Assembly: GCA_024036415.1 (NCBI GenBank) | Contig: JAMWET010007157.1 | Coordinates: 1,401,001-1,465,000 of the forward strand | Reading direction: 5' to 3' | DNA from: Prochilodus magdalenae | Lineage: Eukaryota > Chordata > Actinopteri > Characiformes > Prochilodontidae | Length of the DNA: 64,000 bases | Part shown: positions 1-13,379 of the stretch, piece after piece | Position numbering within the stretch: position 1 is the stretch's first letter | Layout: the number at the start of each line of letters is the position of its first letter | Made by a program: the position numbers and the translations under genes | The notes under the pieces: generated by a model | What the model was told of the DNA's origin: nothing | Database searches by the model: none | Seen by the model: the letters and a program-made list of their open reading frames with translations, nothing else

Positions 1-3000
1 TGTCTTAATTGCGGACATTCTAGAAAACAGTGTATCGGCATGCATATTTCTGTGTTACTAGGGGGCTAAAAGCTCTGTTCTGATTGGCTACCTCATCTCT
101 CACTTTAAAGGAAGTCTAAAGCTGCTGGATTTCCAGAGGAGGTCCAGTAATGTAACCGGCATGTGATTTAAATGGATGATTCACACAGGATGAAGGAGCT
201 CTGCAATTGTCCCAGATTATTCCAAACATTCCAGAATAAACGGACATTGCATGGAAGTTTACTGTTTACATCATTATTATGCAACGAAATGTTTGAAGAA
301 TAAAGCGACAAAATGTTGTGCAGAAAAATGGCAAAAGAGCTCCAAAAAGGGTGATCATGAAGAAGGACTGAGGCTTTACATCAGATTTCAGTGTGGTGCC
401 TGTTGTCAACTGCAAAATGGTAAATACTGATGCATAGTTGTAGCACAGGGGAGGGAAAATGTCATGCCGTTTGTTTTTGGCGACAGGACAAAGTGCTAAA
501 TTGCTATCGAACAACACAGGAAATGCATAGGCTTTCCAGATATTTGCACTTTCCAGAAATTTCTTCTAATTTGTCCTTCACCAATAAAAAATAAAAAACC
601 CCCACAAAAGACAACATAAGTAAGAAGAGGTAGTAATAACCACAGTGGCTGATGGCAGTGGAAAGCAGCACAGCAATGAAGCTAACATGGCAGTTAGCTA
701 AATGGCCAACTTGGTTAACTCAAAAGAGAACATAATTGTATCACCTTCATTATTTTGTGACTCTTCATACCATTCTTACCTCTTTGACACAAGCTCTCCT
801 ATATTCTCTCTTCATATACTAACTTCATCAAAACATACACAGACAAATAAAGTATAACAAACCATTCCACTCATCCACCTTCCACCCATCTGAAAACAGG
901 TTTTAACATGACTTGAACAGCTGCAGCTAGCCATGGAGATAGCATAGCAGTAAATAAGCTGACCTGTCTGGCTAACCTTAAAAGTGATTTTATTACACAT
1001 GCATAGTGCTACACACTGACGTGTAACAAAAAGTGGGTAAATAACTGGCATGGTTGGAGCTGATATTGCAGTTAGGAAGCTGGCTCTCTTCTTTGTCTAT
1101 TTATTTGTCAAAAGGTGGTAGGTTTGTGAGGATAGAGCACTATAACTCTGGCGCTCCTTTAGCATCACTAAAATACCCTTTACTTACCTTTACCTTTAAC
1201 AGTGTGTTTGGAGTTTGGAGCAGTCAGTCAATGTATCTTTTCTGAAAGAGGGTAACAGAGCACCTGTGCTGTATCATTCAATCATCTCAGTAAAGGTTCA
1301 TGCTAGTTGAATAAAGTGCCTGTGTTGCTCTGGAATCACTGTGGAATCTGATTAAGCACCACACAGATGGAAAACACCTGACTGACATCCATCAGTGTCT
1401 ATCCATCACAGTCTGAATCATCCCATTGGTAGTTATATGATTTATTAGACAGAAAAAACAAATTTCCTTTTTGAAATGAGTTTCCTCCAGAGTGTAGTGG
1501 TGCTGAGCTAAAGCGAAGAGGAAACAGCGTCAGTCTGTTTAGGATGATTCAAATAGGGTGGGCTTGATATCAGAATTTTGAGCCTAATGCTGATAACAGG
1601 AGTATATCACCACGTCTGATACAGTAGTGCTACTAGCATTACATGGACCTAGGTACAAAAAGGTTAATGAAATAATATCTATATATATATATTAATTGAA
1701 AACATTTGCGGCTTACACTGTGTTCTTTTACACAAGGTGTTTAAGAGTGATGCGAGACTGCTCTATTGCTGTAGTAAGAGGTTATACTTTATTTCAAAAA
1801 GAGAAAGTTTGTAAAATGCAAATGAAACAAAGCAGTGGTTAGTAAACTATAATATCTAATTATTAGATTGTGAATTTTGCAATGCAAAATTCATAATTTG
1901 TTTATGTTGTGGTGTAACAACCCTGTTGGACGACCCCACTCTTTTGTCTAGAGTAAATAGATTGCAACCTAAAAATGACTGGCACAACAAAAACAGGTTA
2001 ACATCATTAAACACTACATGCTAATATTAGCTAACAATAAAACAGCTGCCAAGCAATATATAAAAATGTCTACAATGTAATGTGATGAATGAATACTTTA
2101 TTTGTTGCATAGTAATAGGTACCGTCAAATGCTCTGAGCTAGCTAGAAAGAGTTAGTGTAAGTCCCAGTTTGCTGGGAGAAGTTGGAAAAATAATTAAGG
2201 TGTTTGGGGAAATAACTTTCATAATTTAAAAAAAAAATTCTTCTTGAAAGTGTGTTGCTTGCACAAACCATCCACTGTCTGCATGAAACATTTTGTTTAC
2301 TAGCTAATCTTGGCCCCAGTCTTAGCACTGCACTGTCATTAAACGTTGTAAGCCTTTGGATTTTCATTTTCAGTTAATTTATTGAGTTTGATATGTACTG
2401 GGGAAGTGCATACTGAACACATGTTCTGTGCATGTAATAAAAAAAAACTTTTTTAAATTTTATTTAATAGCATATAATGCTATTAATACCTGGGTTTTCC
2501 CATCCAAGGGACACCAGCCAAAAACTCGCCTAGGGCATCACATTGGTCAGGGCTGGTTCTAAAGAAATCCAACATGCTAACCACCTCAAAATGTTCTTTG
2601 CTCAACCAAAGCAAAAGACAATAAAATACAAGACTCATACGGTATAAACAGCAGAAACAAAGGAATCAAAAATCATTGGCAGCCCATCCCTACAACTCTG
2701 TGAGGTTTAGTTGATATAATATACATTTACAAAAAAAGGTTTACATGGGCGATCTATCAGCTTTTGGCAATCCTTTCAGATGTACATAGTAACTAATTCA
2801 AGAGATTTATGTATATCAAGAAGACTGCAGTTCACACTAACAAGAACATTAATCTGGCAATGAACAAGTATTAAAAAAATCTGAATTAGATTAAAAAGAA
2901 GGCACAGTCAAACAGTTGTCCCGTACTGAGCAACCCCCCTAAAATCTGAAGGCCAGTCTGGAGGAAAGACACAGTCAAAGTGAAAAGGACGATATCAGTC

Positions 3001-3029
3001 CGAGGTTCCAATGACAGTACAGATTACAT
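1..3029. other. Intergenic, no gene seen
   Basis: A+T-rich unique-looking sequence with short open frames only. No exon with plausible splice sites and a recognisable domain was found on either strand. Confidence 0.6.
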
Positions 3030-3430
3030 CCTAGGAGATAACAGTGGCTAACTTGCTCATCTGTGAAACCACCATTAATGAGGGGTATGTTGGAGAAACA
3101 TATGCTGTCTCCTAGATGATGTATTTTTTAGGGACTCCCTACTTGTTTTAGCAAGACCTGTCTATGACAATGTCAAGGAACATTTACAACAGTGTGACTT
3201 TATACTGAGAGAGTTCTGACCTGCCTGAGGTCCAGACCTGTCTAACATTAAAAATGTTCTGCACATTATAAAGCACAATAGACTGCTGAACAGCGAAGAA
3301 TGTTGTGTCAAGCAAGAATGGAATATAAAATCTGCTTTCACAATGACAACAATCGCTGTCCACAGTTTTCAAATGAATGGTCAGAATTACTGGACATTGT
3401 AAAAGGAAAGGTGGTGTTTTTCCCACTTCA
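3030..3430 (+). pseudogene. Relic of the 3' part of a Tc1/IS630-type transposase
   Basis: In shifting plus-strand frames the sequence follows the C-terminal half of a widespread fish transposase. GCACCATTAATG-like and GGAGAAACATATGCTG segments come first, then TTTTAGCAAGACCTG, the GGTCCAGACCTGTCTAACAT segment (normally PDLSPIEN, here GPDLSNIKN, catalytic Glu changed to Lys), HIIK, VKQEWN and finally VKGK. Stops and indels are frequent. The 128-residue open frame at 3300-3686 is an accident of this relic. Confidence 0.65.
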
Positions 3431-6279
3431 TGTTAGAAGCACCAAATTCAGAATTAACAGATATATAAATACACACAAAAAACTGCCAATTAATTCAAAC
3501 ATTTCCTTCTACTGGTCTTTGTTAAGGAATAGAAGTAAAATACTGGATAAATTAAAAGAACAACATGATTACAAAATGAGCCACAACCATTGTAGACATA
3601 CGCAAAGCCAAAACAAATCTGAGGTATTTCAGAGTTTATGCTTTAAAACCACACAAGACTCAAAACTTATAAATTTGAACACATAAATATGTTTAAACTG
3701 CTACATCTCAATTAATATCTGAGTATCATAAGTGCTGAATTTAAATTGTATATCGATCCAAAACATTTCAAATGTTAAATAAATAAGTAAATGTTTTACA
3801 CTCAGAATACCAGCAGCTTTGGCAATGGGTGGGAATGTGATTCTGTCTTTTTCCCAAAGCCTGAAGGGACAGGATGCAAGTACGAGGCTGAAACACTAAA
3901 TTAGGGATTGGCAGGAAAAATGAGATACATAAACAAAAGAAAAATGAAGCTAAATGACCAGATTCTCTCCCCAGCATCTGTTTGGGGTTTAGACAGAAAA
4001 CGTGCAATTAAAAATAATGGGAATGGAGAAAAATATCCGATCAATGAAAACAGTCTCAAACTGAAAGCCTCACCTCAGATGTTTCCTCATCTGTTTGGCA
4101 GGTTGATTGAAGGTTAAATGATGAGTCTAACATGACAGAGGTCACTGAGCAGGAGCAGATTGCTTGTGACAGTGGACGACTTTCCTATCTGGTCGGCAGT
4201 CTTTCACTTTATTCCTCTAATTCAGAAATCACTGTCCAAAAAGCCTTCCAAATCAGAGTCCAAATCGACCTGTCATGAAGCATTAAGTCAGCACAGTGAC
4301 CGACTCCTATAATAACAGGTCTGTCTCCTTTTGTTCTTACTTTTTCCCCCCTTTTTTATGGTTTCAAAAAGCTCAAAACCTTTAACTACTCAGTAGAGTA
4401 GTTACCCACTGTGCTGTGTAATCCTCCTGATCGAAACCACAGCTCTGTTCTTCCTACAAACAAGCATGTAGTTAAAAACAGTACAATAACAGTAAACAAG
4501 TATTCGTTACACAGGTTATACAGGCTTTTACACAGGACAGCAGTTTGCCTATAATATTTAAATTATAATTACATCAGTGAGCATAGTTACATTCTTAATT
4601 GCATAAGGTGTCATCCTTACATTCTGTATACAATCAGCATCTGTTTAAGTATGTACTTCTAATTTTTCTATTTGTTTTGATGTGAACAAATGATAAACAC
4701 ATGGATCACATGGAGCTATCTCTAACAGCACTATAATTCATGCTTTCCATTCTACAATTAAAAAAAATCTTCTTAACCTGTTACTTGTGATCTAATAGCT
4801 ACACTAAGATTGCTTCAGCCCAGGGCTTTCTGTTCCATAAGATGGGGATGTTGAAGGGAAACGGCATTTTATGGTGTTAGTTATGCATGAGATATATAAA
4901 GACAGTGATGAGTAGCTTCACCAACAACAAAGAGAGAAATAAAAAATTCTCTATGGAGGGTTAATATCGACGTAGTAAAGACTGATCTGCTGGCAGATTT
5001 CAAACTTGCTGGCTAAGATATAAACAGTTCCTCTGATCAGCATCCATGACACAGAGTAGTCATATTTTACCTGTCTGATTTTCCCTCAAATCAGCAAACT
5101 GGGCTGTCACTGACCTGATAAATCACCAGTGTAGGCCAAAAGCCACTGATCTGTGACCAGTTTTGCTCATAACTACTACTTTAGAAGAAGTTGGCCTTAG
5201 GTCAGCACATGGGGAATATATTTAGGTGGAATCTGTTCTTGCTTGAGAGCAGTGAGGGTGTCAACTTGTAGTTGATCAACTTGTGTGCCTTTGTCAGTTA
5301 CAATCATCTCATATCAATGGTGTATGGACTAGCGTTTACACCAACCAAGGTTAGAATGGAAAGGAATACTATTGCATTAAAGTGCAAAAAAGGTCTAATG
5401 AGGAAAGATCTTGAAAAATCTTTAAAGGTACTGTACTGTACAAACTAGATCTTTTTGTTACTGTGCGTTTTAAACAGATGTAAATAATGTCTGTTCTGAT
5501 TGACTGGACTACATAATACCTAATTCAAAAACTTATGTTGCTGGAACTTATGTTGCTGGAAGTTCTTGTAGGTGGTAAACGATTTTATTCGGTATACTGA
5601 TTGGAATTTTTTTCTTAAGTATAAATTGAATTCTAACCACTATAGCGAAATAACACAAACAGCGCAATGTGCAAATTCCTGGATCACCTACCACTTTCTA
5701 GTTCCTAAATATCCTACCTCATTTTGAGGACTTTTTGGGTTTAGCCTTAGCCTAAAACAGACAGATGGATTCCTCTCATTCCATCTAAAGAGCCTCCTGA
5801 CTCATGGCCAGGGTCTTCTGCGTAAAACAGTCAGAGAAACAGGGGTTACTGAAACATGAATGACTATATTATTTCCTACATTCCAGCAATGGCTGACGTG
5901 TATATGATACACGTATAAGACCAATTAATAGGTACCTGAACAAAGCAGGAATTGGCTTCATATCTGAATTTCCCATTCCACCCTAAATGGTGCAGTAGTT
6001 GCATTCAGGCGACTGTACAGGTGCCAGAATGCAACTGTCACTTAATTTAGTGTGGAAAGAAAAATTTAAGCAAAAAACCTGGTAAGTAGCAAGTCAACAT
6101 GTTGATGGACAAACAGATTATGGCAATCTGGAGAATGGAATGGGATGGGAGGATTACAGACATGGGATGGTGACGTCATCGGTGGTGGGTTATGGGAAAT
6201 TGTAGAAATTAAGATGTTAAACAACATTTAGTTTTTATATTATTCTAGGTTAGAGAGGAACAACAACATATGTTGTTTA
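3431..6279. other. Intergenic, no gene seen
   Basis: Apart from the foldback element at 5974-6059 and a small tandem duplication (ACTTATGTTGCTGGA twice at about 5530-5560), nothing recognisable is present. Confidence 0.6.
5974..6059. repeat. Foldback (inverted-repeat) element
   Basis: Two 32-base arms, 5974-6005 and 6028-6059, are imperfect reverse complements around a 22-base loop. The matching cores are TTCCAC, CTAAAT and AGTTGCATT. This is typical of a small MITE centre. The flanks TCTGAATTTCC and GAAAAATTTAAG may extend the pairing. Confidence 0.55.
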
Positions 6280-7312
6280 TATGTACAGGAAATGAAATAT
6301 TTAAACACCCTGCGACTTTGCAAGTTCTCCCACTTAGAAATCATAGAGGGGTCTGAAATTTTCATCTTAGGTGCATGTCCAGAGAGACATAATCTAAAAA
6401 AAAACCCTGGAAGTCACTGTGTATGATTTTTTAATAATGTATTTGTGTATTACTGCTGCAAATAAATATTTGAACACCTGCCAATCAGCAAACATTCTGG
6501 CCCTCAAAGACCTGTTAGTCCGCCTCTAAAAACTCCACCTCCACTCCACTTATTATTCTAAATTAGAAGCACCTGTTTGAGGTCGTTAGCTGCATAAAGA
6601 CACCTGTCCACCCCACACAATCAGTAAGACTCCAACTACTAACATGGCTAAGACCAAAGAGCTATCCAAAGACACCAGAGACAAAATTGTTGACCTCCAC
6701 AAGGCTGGAAAGGGCTACGGGGCAATTGCCAAGCAGCTTGGTGAAAAAAGATCAACTGTTGGAACAATTATTAGAAAATGGAAGAAGCTAAACATGACTG
6801 TCAATCTCCCTCAGACTGGGGCTCCACGCAAGATCTCCCCTCGTGGCGTATTAATGATCCTAAGAAAGGTGAGGAATCAGCCCAGAACTACACGGGAGGA
6901 GCTGGTCAATTACCTGAAGAGAGCTGGCACCACTGTTTCCAAGGTTACTGTGGGTAATACAAAGTCATGCATGGCACAGAAGGTTCCCCTGCTTAAATCA
7001 GCACACGTCCAGGCCCGTCTTAAGTTTGCCCATGACCATTTGGATGATCCAGAGGAGTCGTGGGAGAAAGGTCTGTGGTCAGATGGTCCTAATTCCACTC
7101 GCCATGTTTGGAGGACGAAGAATGATGAGTACTATCCCAAAAACACCATCCCTACTGTGAAGCATGGGGGTGGAAGCATTGTGCTCTGGGGGTGTTTTTC
7201 TGCACATGGGACAGGACGACTGCACTGTATTAAGGAGAGGATGACCGGGGCCAGGTATTGCGAGATTTTGGGGAACAACCTCCTTCCCATGTTAATAAAC
7301 ATTCTAGAATAA
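6280..7312 (+). mobile_element. 5' two-thirds of a Tc1-like transposon
   Basis: Sequence from about 6285 (TTTGCAAGTTCTCCCACTTA and following) matches the long left inverted repeat and leader of the common fish Tc1 family whose transposase begins MAKTKELS. The element is cut off at about 7312 and its right end and right inverted repeat are absent. The left boundary is approximate because the outermost bases are eroded. Confidence 0.85.
6644..7312 (+). pseudogene. Truncated Tc1-family transposase
   Basis: An open frame of 222 residues starts at [20 protein letters not shown]. The paired helix-turn-helix DNA-binding region is at about 5-110, including the [20 protein letters not shown] recognition helix. 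The catalytic core begins at [13 protein letters not shown], where the usual DE(T) is DG and residues between the first Asp and RHVWR are deleted. The frame continues through [16 protein letters not shown] but ends at INILE before the second Asp (DNDPKH) and the Glu. Residues are also missing around [12 protein letters not shown]. It cannot catalyse transposition, though the frame is still open. Confidence 0.9.
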
Positions 7313-8339
7313 TAAGCACAGTTAACCTACTGAAAAAAAATGTACTTAAAGGAGTGATTTGTAAGATGACCCAACATGGGGCAGCATATTACCAGAAAGA
7401 CAAGATTGGCCGAGGCTAGTTGGTTAGCATGCTAACTTCAGAAAATACACATATCTGTCCTTGACACGCTGTCAAAACTTCACACTCTGTTAATAGTTTT
7501 AAGTAATTCTGGAATGTTTTAAACTAAAGAGCATTCATATAAAACGGTGCAGTTATACATGATCCTATTAATTAAACTATTGTCAAAATATTGTCCATTG
7601 AACATCTATGAAAATTAAACAGCAGCAGGACTGGGCATCTCCATCTAAAACATTAGGTATTTGGTCTCCCAAATTTGGTAATGTTGGGGTTTCTCTCAAA
7701 CATCTTAGCACAAAAATGAATCTGAAGTGGAACGTTATCTCTACCAGTGAAGACGATTCACAATAATACTGAGATGCTTTTAGGAGGCCACAGTATCCCA
7801 CTACCATTGAGGAAAATTATCATCTAAAGTACTGTTTATGCACGACCTTTTGATTTTGCTGCATAACCCCTGATACTAAAAGAGGATTTTCCAGGAATGG
7901 CATAGCATGCTGAGAATACACATGCTCAAGAGTGGTCAGCATTTTCATTGCTATAGTATATAAATCAAGCAAGAACTATTTTACAGCATAAGTCAAAAAT
8001 CTGCAGTAGATGAGCATTGCCCCTTTCCCCAAAGCATCAGTCAAAATAGCAGAGCGCTTCTAAAATGCCCTTTTATGATATTTTATACTATGCATGCTTC
8101 TGAGGCTCGGAAAACAATTTCACACTGAAACTCTCCATATGAGCAGTTTAAACCATATGCATCTTGCAACCACACTCTATAGCAGCCACCCATTATATAC
8201 TGCTAAAATGACTGAACACATACATTTCTAATAATGTGATTGTTACTGTTGCTAAAAGGTCATGATGACCCAACATATGCTTTGTGGAGTGCCGGTGCTG
8301 CCCCTGTCAAGTTGCCACTGTAGGCATTTGCCTACATTC

Positions 8340-8601
8340 ATGAATTCATGGAGAACAAAAAATTTCATTACAAAACCTACTTACCTATACTGATCATTCA
8401 GCAGTGTTTTCTTATTTGAGATTTGCTTTCAGTGGTTTAAGAACTCATCATGAATATGATGTAGACTTCTTCTAGGTTTCTTTTGCAAGAACTAATTTTA
8501 GAGAAAACGTAGGGCAATATTTGTGAACATGGTTCACTGCTTTCAGGTGCAATGACATTTCTCATAATATCCTAGAAAAACTATTTTCTGCAATACAAAT
8601 A
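8340..8601 (+). repeat. Dispersed repeat, copy 1 (262 bp)
   Basis: From ATGAATTCATGGAGAA to TTTTCTGCAATACAAATA this block matches 12087-12344 in the same orientation with roughly 90% identity by eye. No coding sense is evident. It may be a piece of a transposable element or a local segmental duplicate. Copy 1 is followed at 8700-8730 by GGGGCAAAGACTTTTTATGG, which looks like an eroded Tc1 inverted-repeat end. Confidence 0.85.
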
Positions 8602-9475
8602 CACACACAGCCAGCCTCGGATGGACAACTTTATGTCGATTGGTCAGGTTGTTAAGCAGTTAAGTGTAACAAATATGCCATAATAGAAAAAGGAATAAGG
8701 GGCAAAGACTTTTTATGGCACTGTATATAAAAAATAATAGCTTAACAATTAATTAGGATCGCATCACAAAAAATGTTTCCTGGCCCTGAGTTTACCTCAA
8801 GAGCAAGCATTTGAAATTTATTAGAGCTCCAACTCTGTTCATTCATCTTATTTTCCTGTTAATCTGGGCACACACATACACTCCTTTCTGTTTATGTAAC
8901 TCCCACAGTCTCTTCTCAGACAGGTGATTGGTCCTCTGGGCTACTTCAGTCTCATCAACATGACAACCATAACAAGCTCAATCTAGTTGCTAACATTGAG
9001 AGACAATAGCACTAAGGTGAATCACTCTTCTTCAACCTCATGCAGCCATTAATATGAGCAATGGCAGATGTATCTTTGTAGTGTAATGTGGTATTTTTTA
9101 CTGTTCTGTTGCTGATGTTTTCTTTTATCTTTAACAAGAAAATGTGTCCCCTTGTGGTTTCCATCTACTTTCAAATGTATTTCTTAAATGTAAGAATTAA
9201 AATGTGTAGTTACCTCATATCTTTATATTTCATAGATGCATAGATGAGTTGTAAATATTACCTTTGCTCTCACTGAACTAGAACTGTGGATGTTGGTTTC
9301 ATGTTTGGAGCTGTTAGATTCATATCAGGTTGGAAGTAAAAAGGACCTCAGATATTACATTACATCATCATGGTAAAATAGGACTTTAGCAATTAGCCTT
9401 TTCTAGGTTTTTTGGGGGGCCGTCAGTGTGGTTCATGTTGGTTTTACAGGTACCAGCAAAAGGTGTAAATACACT

Positions 9476-9700
9476 CTAACATTTTGTTGGACCGCCTTTA
9501 GCTTTGATCATGGCACGTGATGGCTGTGGCATCGTTTCCACAATGTCACAACATTTGTTTTGGTCCAGTGCCATAATTTTTCCCCAAGATCTTATATTGA
9601 TGATGGAAGACCTGAACCACTGTGCAGTCCAGGTGGTGACCTTTTTTTGGCCAGGCAGTGTAATATTCATTTTTGTGGTGCAACTTATTTGATTTAGCAA
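9476..9700 (-). pseudogene. C-terminal relic of a Tc1-like transposase
   Basis: Read on the minus strand the stretch ends in SRAMIKAKGGPTKC, the usual Tc1 transposase terminus (IKAKGGPTKY). The upstream residues WFRSSIINIRSWGKIMALDQ have no catalytic motif. This is probably the terminal piece of an internally deleted element. Most of the element is missing. Confidence 0.65.
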
Positions 9701-10994
9701 TGCATAGACCTAAACATGCATTGTAATTATCCTCAGTGTGTACTTGTGTACATTTGGTGCAACCGGTCCCGGATAATGATATTGGAAAATTATGACTGAA
9801 TCCCGAATGCTACTCCAACTCAACTCATCTCTTTTAGCCAGCATTTAGCATTGCTCACTTAAGGCTCAAATGCAGCTGTACTAGAGTATCTCATTCAGTT
9901 GGCAATGCTTTTCCATTAAAATGATAAAAGTTGTGAATTTGTTATGTTATATGTGATAAGATCTATAGCTAACTTATAAGATAACATATAAGAAGTAGTA
10001 AGTATTAGTAACAAAAAAAGCCTAATATTACTAAAAAAAACGAATATGAGATTTTACCAGAAGAACCAGATAAACAGGGTTTCATCTTTATATCCTGACA
10101 GCTTTAATGTGAGTTCTGGAACACACAGTCTTTTGGGGCAATTAGGCACAATCAAGAGAAAAATATCACTCATCATAATCACATCAGCTACGTAATCTAG
10201 CCATGGCAAGCAGCTGCAATCAATAGGAGTGAGACCCTTCTTTACTAAATTAATGATATTTCATATTTTTCAGACTTTCCTGTTTGAACATGCTTTAGAC
10301 ACTTTCAGAACATGCTTTAGACAAGTCTTTCAGAAAAGGTCTTAGTAAAATTTCAGAAACTTGTTACGTAAGTCCTTGTGATACAGGGTGAAAAGCTATT
10401 AAAATGTCCTGATTAAACTGAATTATGGCACCAGCGGAGGAAAAGCATTGAGAAAGAAAATTATATTTATGGTTAAAAAACAATTGTACAAATAGTATGT
10501 AACTAGAATTGTTTTCCAAGCATAAATATAAATGTCCTAATCATTTTAGAAATGTACAGCTATTTGCATGAACGATATGAGGTTCACATAACATTTTACA
10601 AATGTTAGCCGAATCACAGACCATTAGCATTTGTCTGCTTATCTAAAAGACTAGCTGCCTTCCTCTGCATAAATTCTGGCTTTCTGTGAATTTGAATATT
10701 TGTGGTTTTAATTTATTCTGTGCTCAATCAAGTTTGAATTAAATGTCTTTATCTGACATTTTTGCCAAACCTAAATGATGTGCACATAATTCATAATTAA
10801 ATGCTGTTTGTTGTTGTAGTGAGCCTATAAGAACAATTAACATAATATTACAAAATGCAAGTCACAAAGAAATTGTCCACATACACACAAATGTACAAAA
10901 TGTACAAATGAAGCGCTAAAAACTACAAAATGAATACTCTGATATCTAGGTTGCTCTCAACTGCTTTTACTTCACAAACATCCACATATTAATC

Positions 10995-11100
10995 AATGTG
11001 TACATGACTACTTAACATTAAAAAAATAAACCCCTAGAACATAAGAAGGTGCTTGTCTAATCTAATTGTTACATATGGATTAATGGTACGTTCTGCCTCT
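10995..11100 (+). repeat. Short direct repeat, copy 1
   Basis: The segment around CCCCTAGAACATAAGAAGGT and CTGTCTAATCTAATTGTT-like sequence, then ATATGGATTAA, is repeated at 11909-12013. Similarity fades upstream, with TGTACATGACTACT against TGTAAATGACTACT. Confidence 0.7.
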
Positions 11101-11599
11101 AGGCCACACTCATTTAGGACAAATAGTATAGCATCTTCACACCAATTAAAGAAATTATCAAATTAAAAGCTTAAAACAAAACCAAAAGTTTTCTGTGCCT
11201 CTCCAACCACATGGTCAAATCACACCATCTCAAATATGGAGTTCTTCTGTTATACAATTCTTTTTTTCAAAAAGCTTATGATACTTAGGTGGTTTAGGAA
11301 AGACAACTGTCTTTATATACTGGCTTTCAATAATGGAGTTTCAATTGTGTTACAGAATGTTTTACATCATGCAATCCAAGTGCAATTTATTTTCATGTAA
11401 GTTTAAAGCAAGTCAAATATGTTTTACACTGTAAAACCAGTCTTTCTGTTTTAGCATTACTGACACGATAATGAATGTGTACGTTCGTTATGATGTGAAT
11501 AATTCCTTACTATTTATCAAATCCTTTCACATGTAACACAGTAATACACCACAATGCATCAAGGCTATTTAATAATCTCTCACCTGCCACCATTTATTA

Positions 11600-11850
11600 A
11601 AATGATTAATGACATCTATGAAAAAAAAGTGGAACGCTCCAAATCCACTTTGTATTTGCTGCTTTTATGCTTGTTGCTGTCTGCTTTGTCCTAATATATT
11701 GAGGCAGGCCCAACCGCTCCTGCAGAAAGCAGATAAGGATGGTGCTTCTCCAGCTGTGGTAAGAGTACAGTGCATTACGTCTGTCCAGTTCAAGCCGCCG
11801 AATAAATTGCTAAGGCAAAACATTGTTAAAGCCTTCAGATGCCAGTAAAA
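11600..11850. other. Candidate conserved noncoding element
   Basis: Non-repetitive, moderately G+C-rich stretch around GAGGCAGGCCCAACCGCTCC and AAGCCGCCGAATAAATTGC, contrasting with its flanks. The 79-residue open frame shows no domain. This is weak evidence, from composition only. Confidence 0.2.
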
Positions 11851-11908
11851 AGGTTTTAATTGACCAGCAATGTGTGACTAAGAACAGTAAATTAATACAT
11901 CTGTAAAT

Positions 11909-12013
11909 GACTACTAATCAACATACAAAAAATACAATAATCCCCTAGAACACAGTAAGAAGGTTCCTGTCTAATCTAATTGTTCCATATGGATTAAGGT
12001 ATGTTGTGCCTTA
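11909..12013 (+). repeat. Short direct repeat, copy 2
   Basis: This is the partner of 10995-11100, sharing CCCCTAGAACA, AAGAAGGT, TGTCTAATCTAATTGTT and CATATGGATTAA in the same order and orientation about 910 bases away. Confidence 0.7.
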
Positions 12014-12086
12014 ATAAAAAATATTTTTTAATGAAATCTTGACACTACTGTTTTTTGGATGGGCCTCATATACATGGGCATCATTT

Positions 12087-12344
12087 ATGAATTCATGGAG
12101 AAAAAATTCCATTTCAAAACCTACTTACCTATACTGATCATTCAGCAGTATTTTCTTATTTGATGTATGCTTTCAGTGGTTTAAGAACTTATCATGAATA
12201 TGATGTAGACTTCTTCTAAGTTTATTTTGCAAGAACTAATTTTAGAGAAAACTTAGGGCAATATTTGTGAACATGGTCCATTGCTTTCAGGTACAATGAC
12301 ATTTCTCATAATATCCTAGAAAAACAATTTTCTGCAATACAAAT
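12087..12344 (+). repeat. Dispersed repeat, copy 2 (258 bp)
   Basis: This is the partner of 8340-8601. Differences are single-base changes and short indels, for example GAGATTTGC versus GATGTATGC and CTAGGTTTC versus CTAAGTTTA. Outside the stated limits the flanks do not match. Confidence 0.85.
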
Positions 12345-13379
12345 ATGTTCAAGTTCAAAATGTTTACTCCTCAGTTCATATGGCCTATATATGAAAAGTA
12401 AGCTATTAATTAATAAAGAATTATTAAAGAAACCCACACATCTATTGGTTATGGTAAGCAGTGTTCTAGCCTGGGCCACATTTTGAATGAGGCATTATAC
12501 AGGACAGCCAGTCAGAAGAGAGATCATAAACACAGTAGAGATCATGGAGACCATAGAGATCACAAAGATCATATATTAAGTATTGTGCAACATTAATCTT
12601 TAAGTAATGAGATTTATACTTAAAACAACTACAGTTAAGTCTTGTTATTTAAGTTCATTCTTCAGGAATTATTCCAGATGAGATCAGATATTGGATTACT
12701 GATTTGAATAATTAAGAGCTAGACCTGGTAGACCATCAAAACTATCAACATCAGATAAACAGCACTTGAAGCTTTGAAGAACATCAAGCTTCACTCTTGT
12801 TTCAGATATGAACACATTCACTAGTGTTTCTATACAACCTTCCACTATGAGAAAACCCCTTAATGCTGTGGGTCTGAAAGGATGTGTAGCTGTGAAATAA
12901 AGATAAATGAATTAAAACGAAGAAAGTGTGTCCGGTTCTCAGAACAATGGACTGTCCACCCTAGAATATAAACCTCAACACCATTGAATGTTTTGGGGGT
13001 TACTTAAATAGTAAGAAGGAAAAAATGCTAAACCAACTTCTAAGACCAAATGTTTGTTTGAGGATTCTGACAAGCATTTTTCTTATCACTGAAAAATTAA
13101 TGACTTGGCTTCTTTGACTAGAAATGTAATAAATGAAAAGTCCACTGAATAACACACACTCACATACACATATATAGATGCATTACATTGGTCTGTCAAT
13201 CTTTACATTTATTTCACTCCTAACTCAGATTTACTTGGTCGTATCTCCCCAGTTTAATACCTGAATGCTCGTCTCTCTCATCTCTCCCAAAGCAATACCT
13301 TTCATAAGGTCCCTTAGGGGCAGGTAGGGGCAGTTGTTTTTCCTAATCTGATCTATTTCCTTCCTCTAGTCATCTACAG

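Noticed and set aside
3300..3686. 128-residue plus-strand open frame
   Set aside because: Its first third overlaps a decayed transposase C-terminus in a shifted frame, and the rest has no domain.
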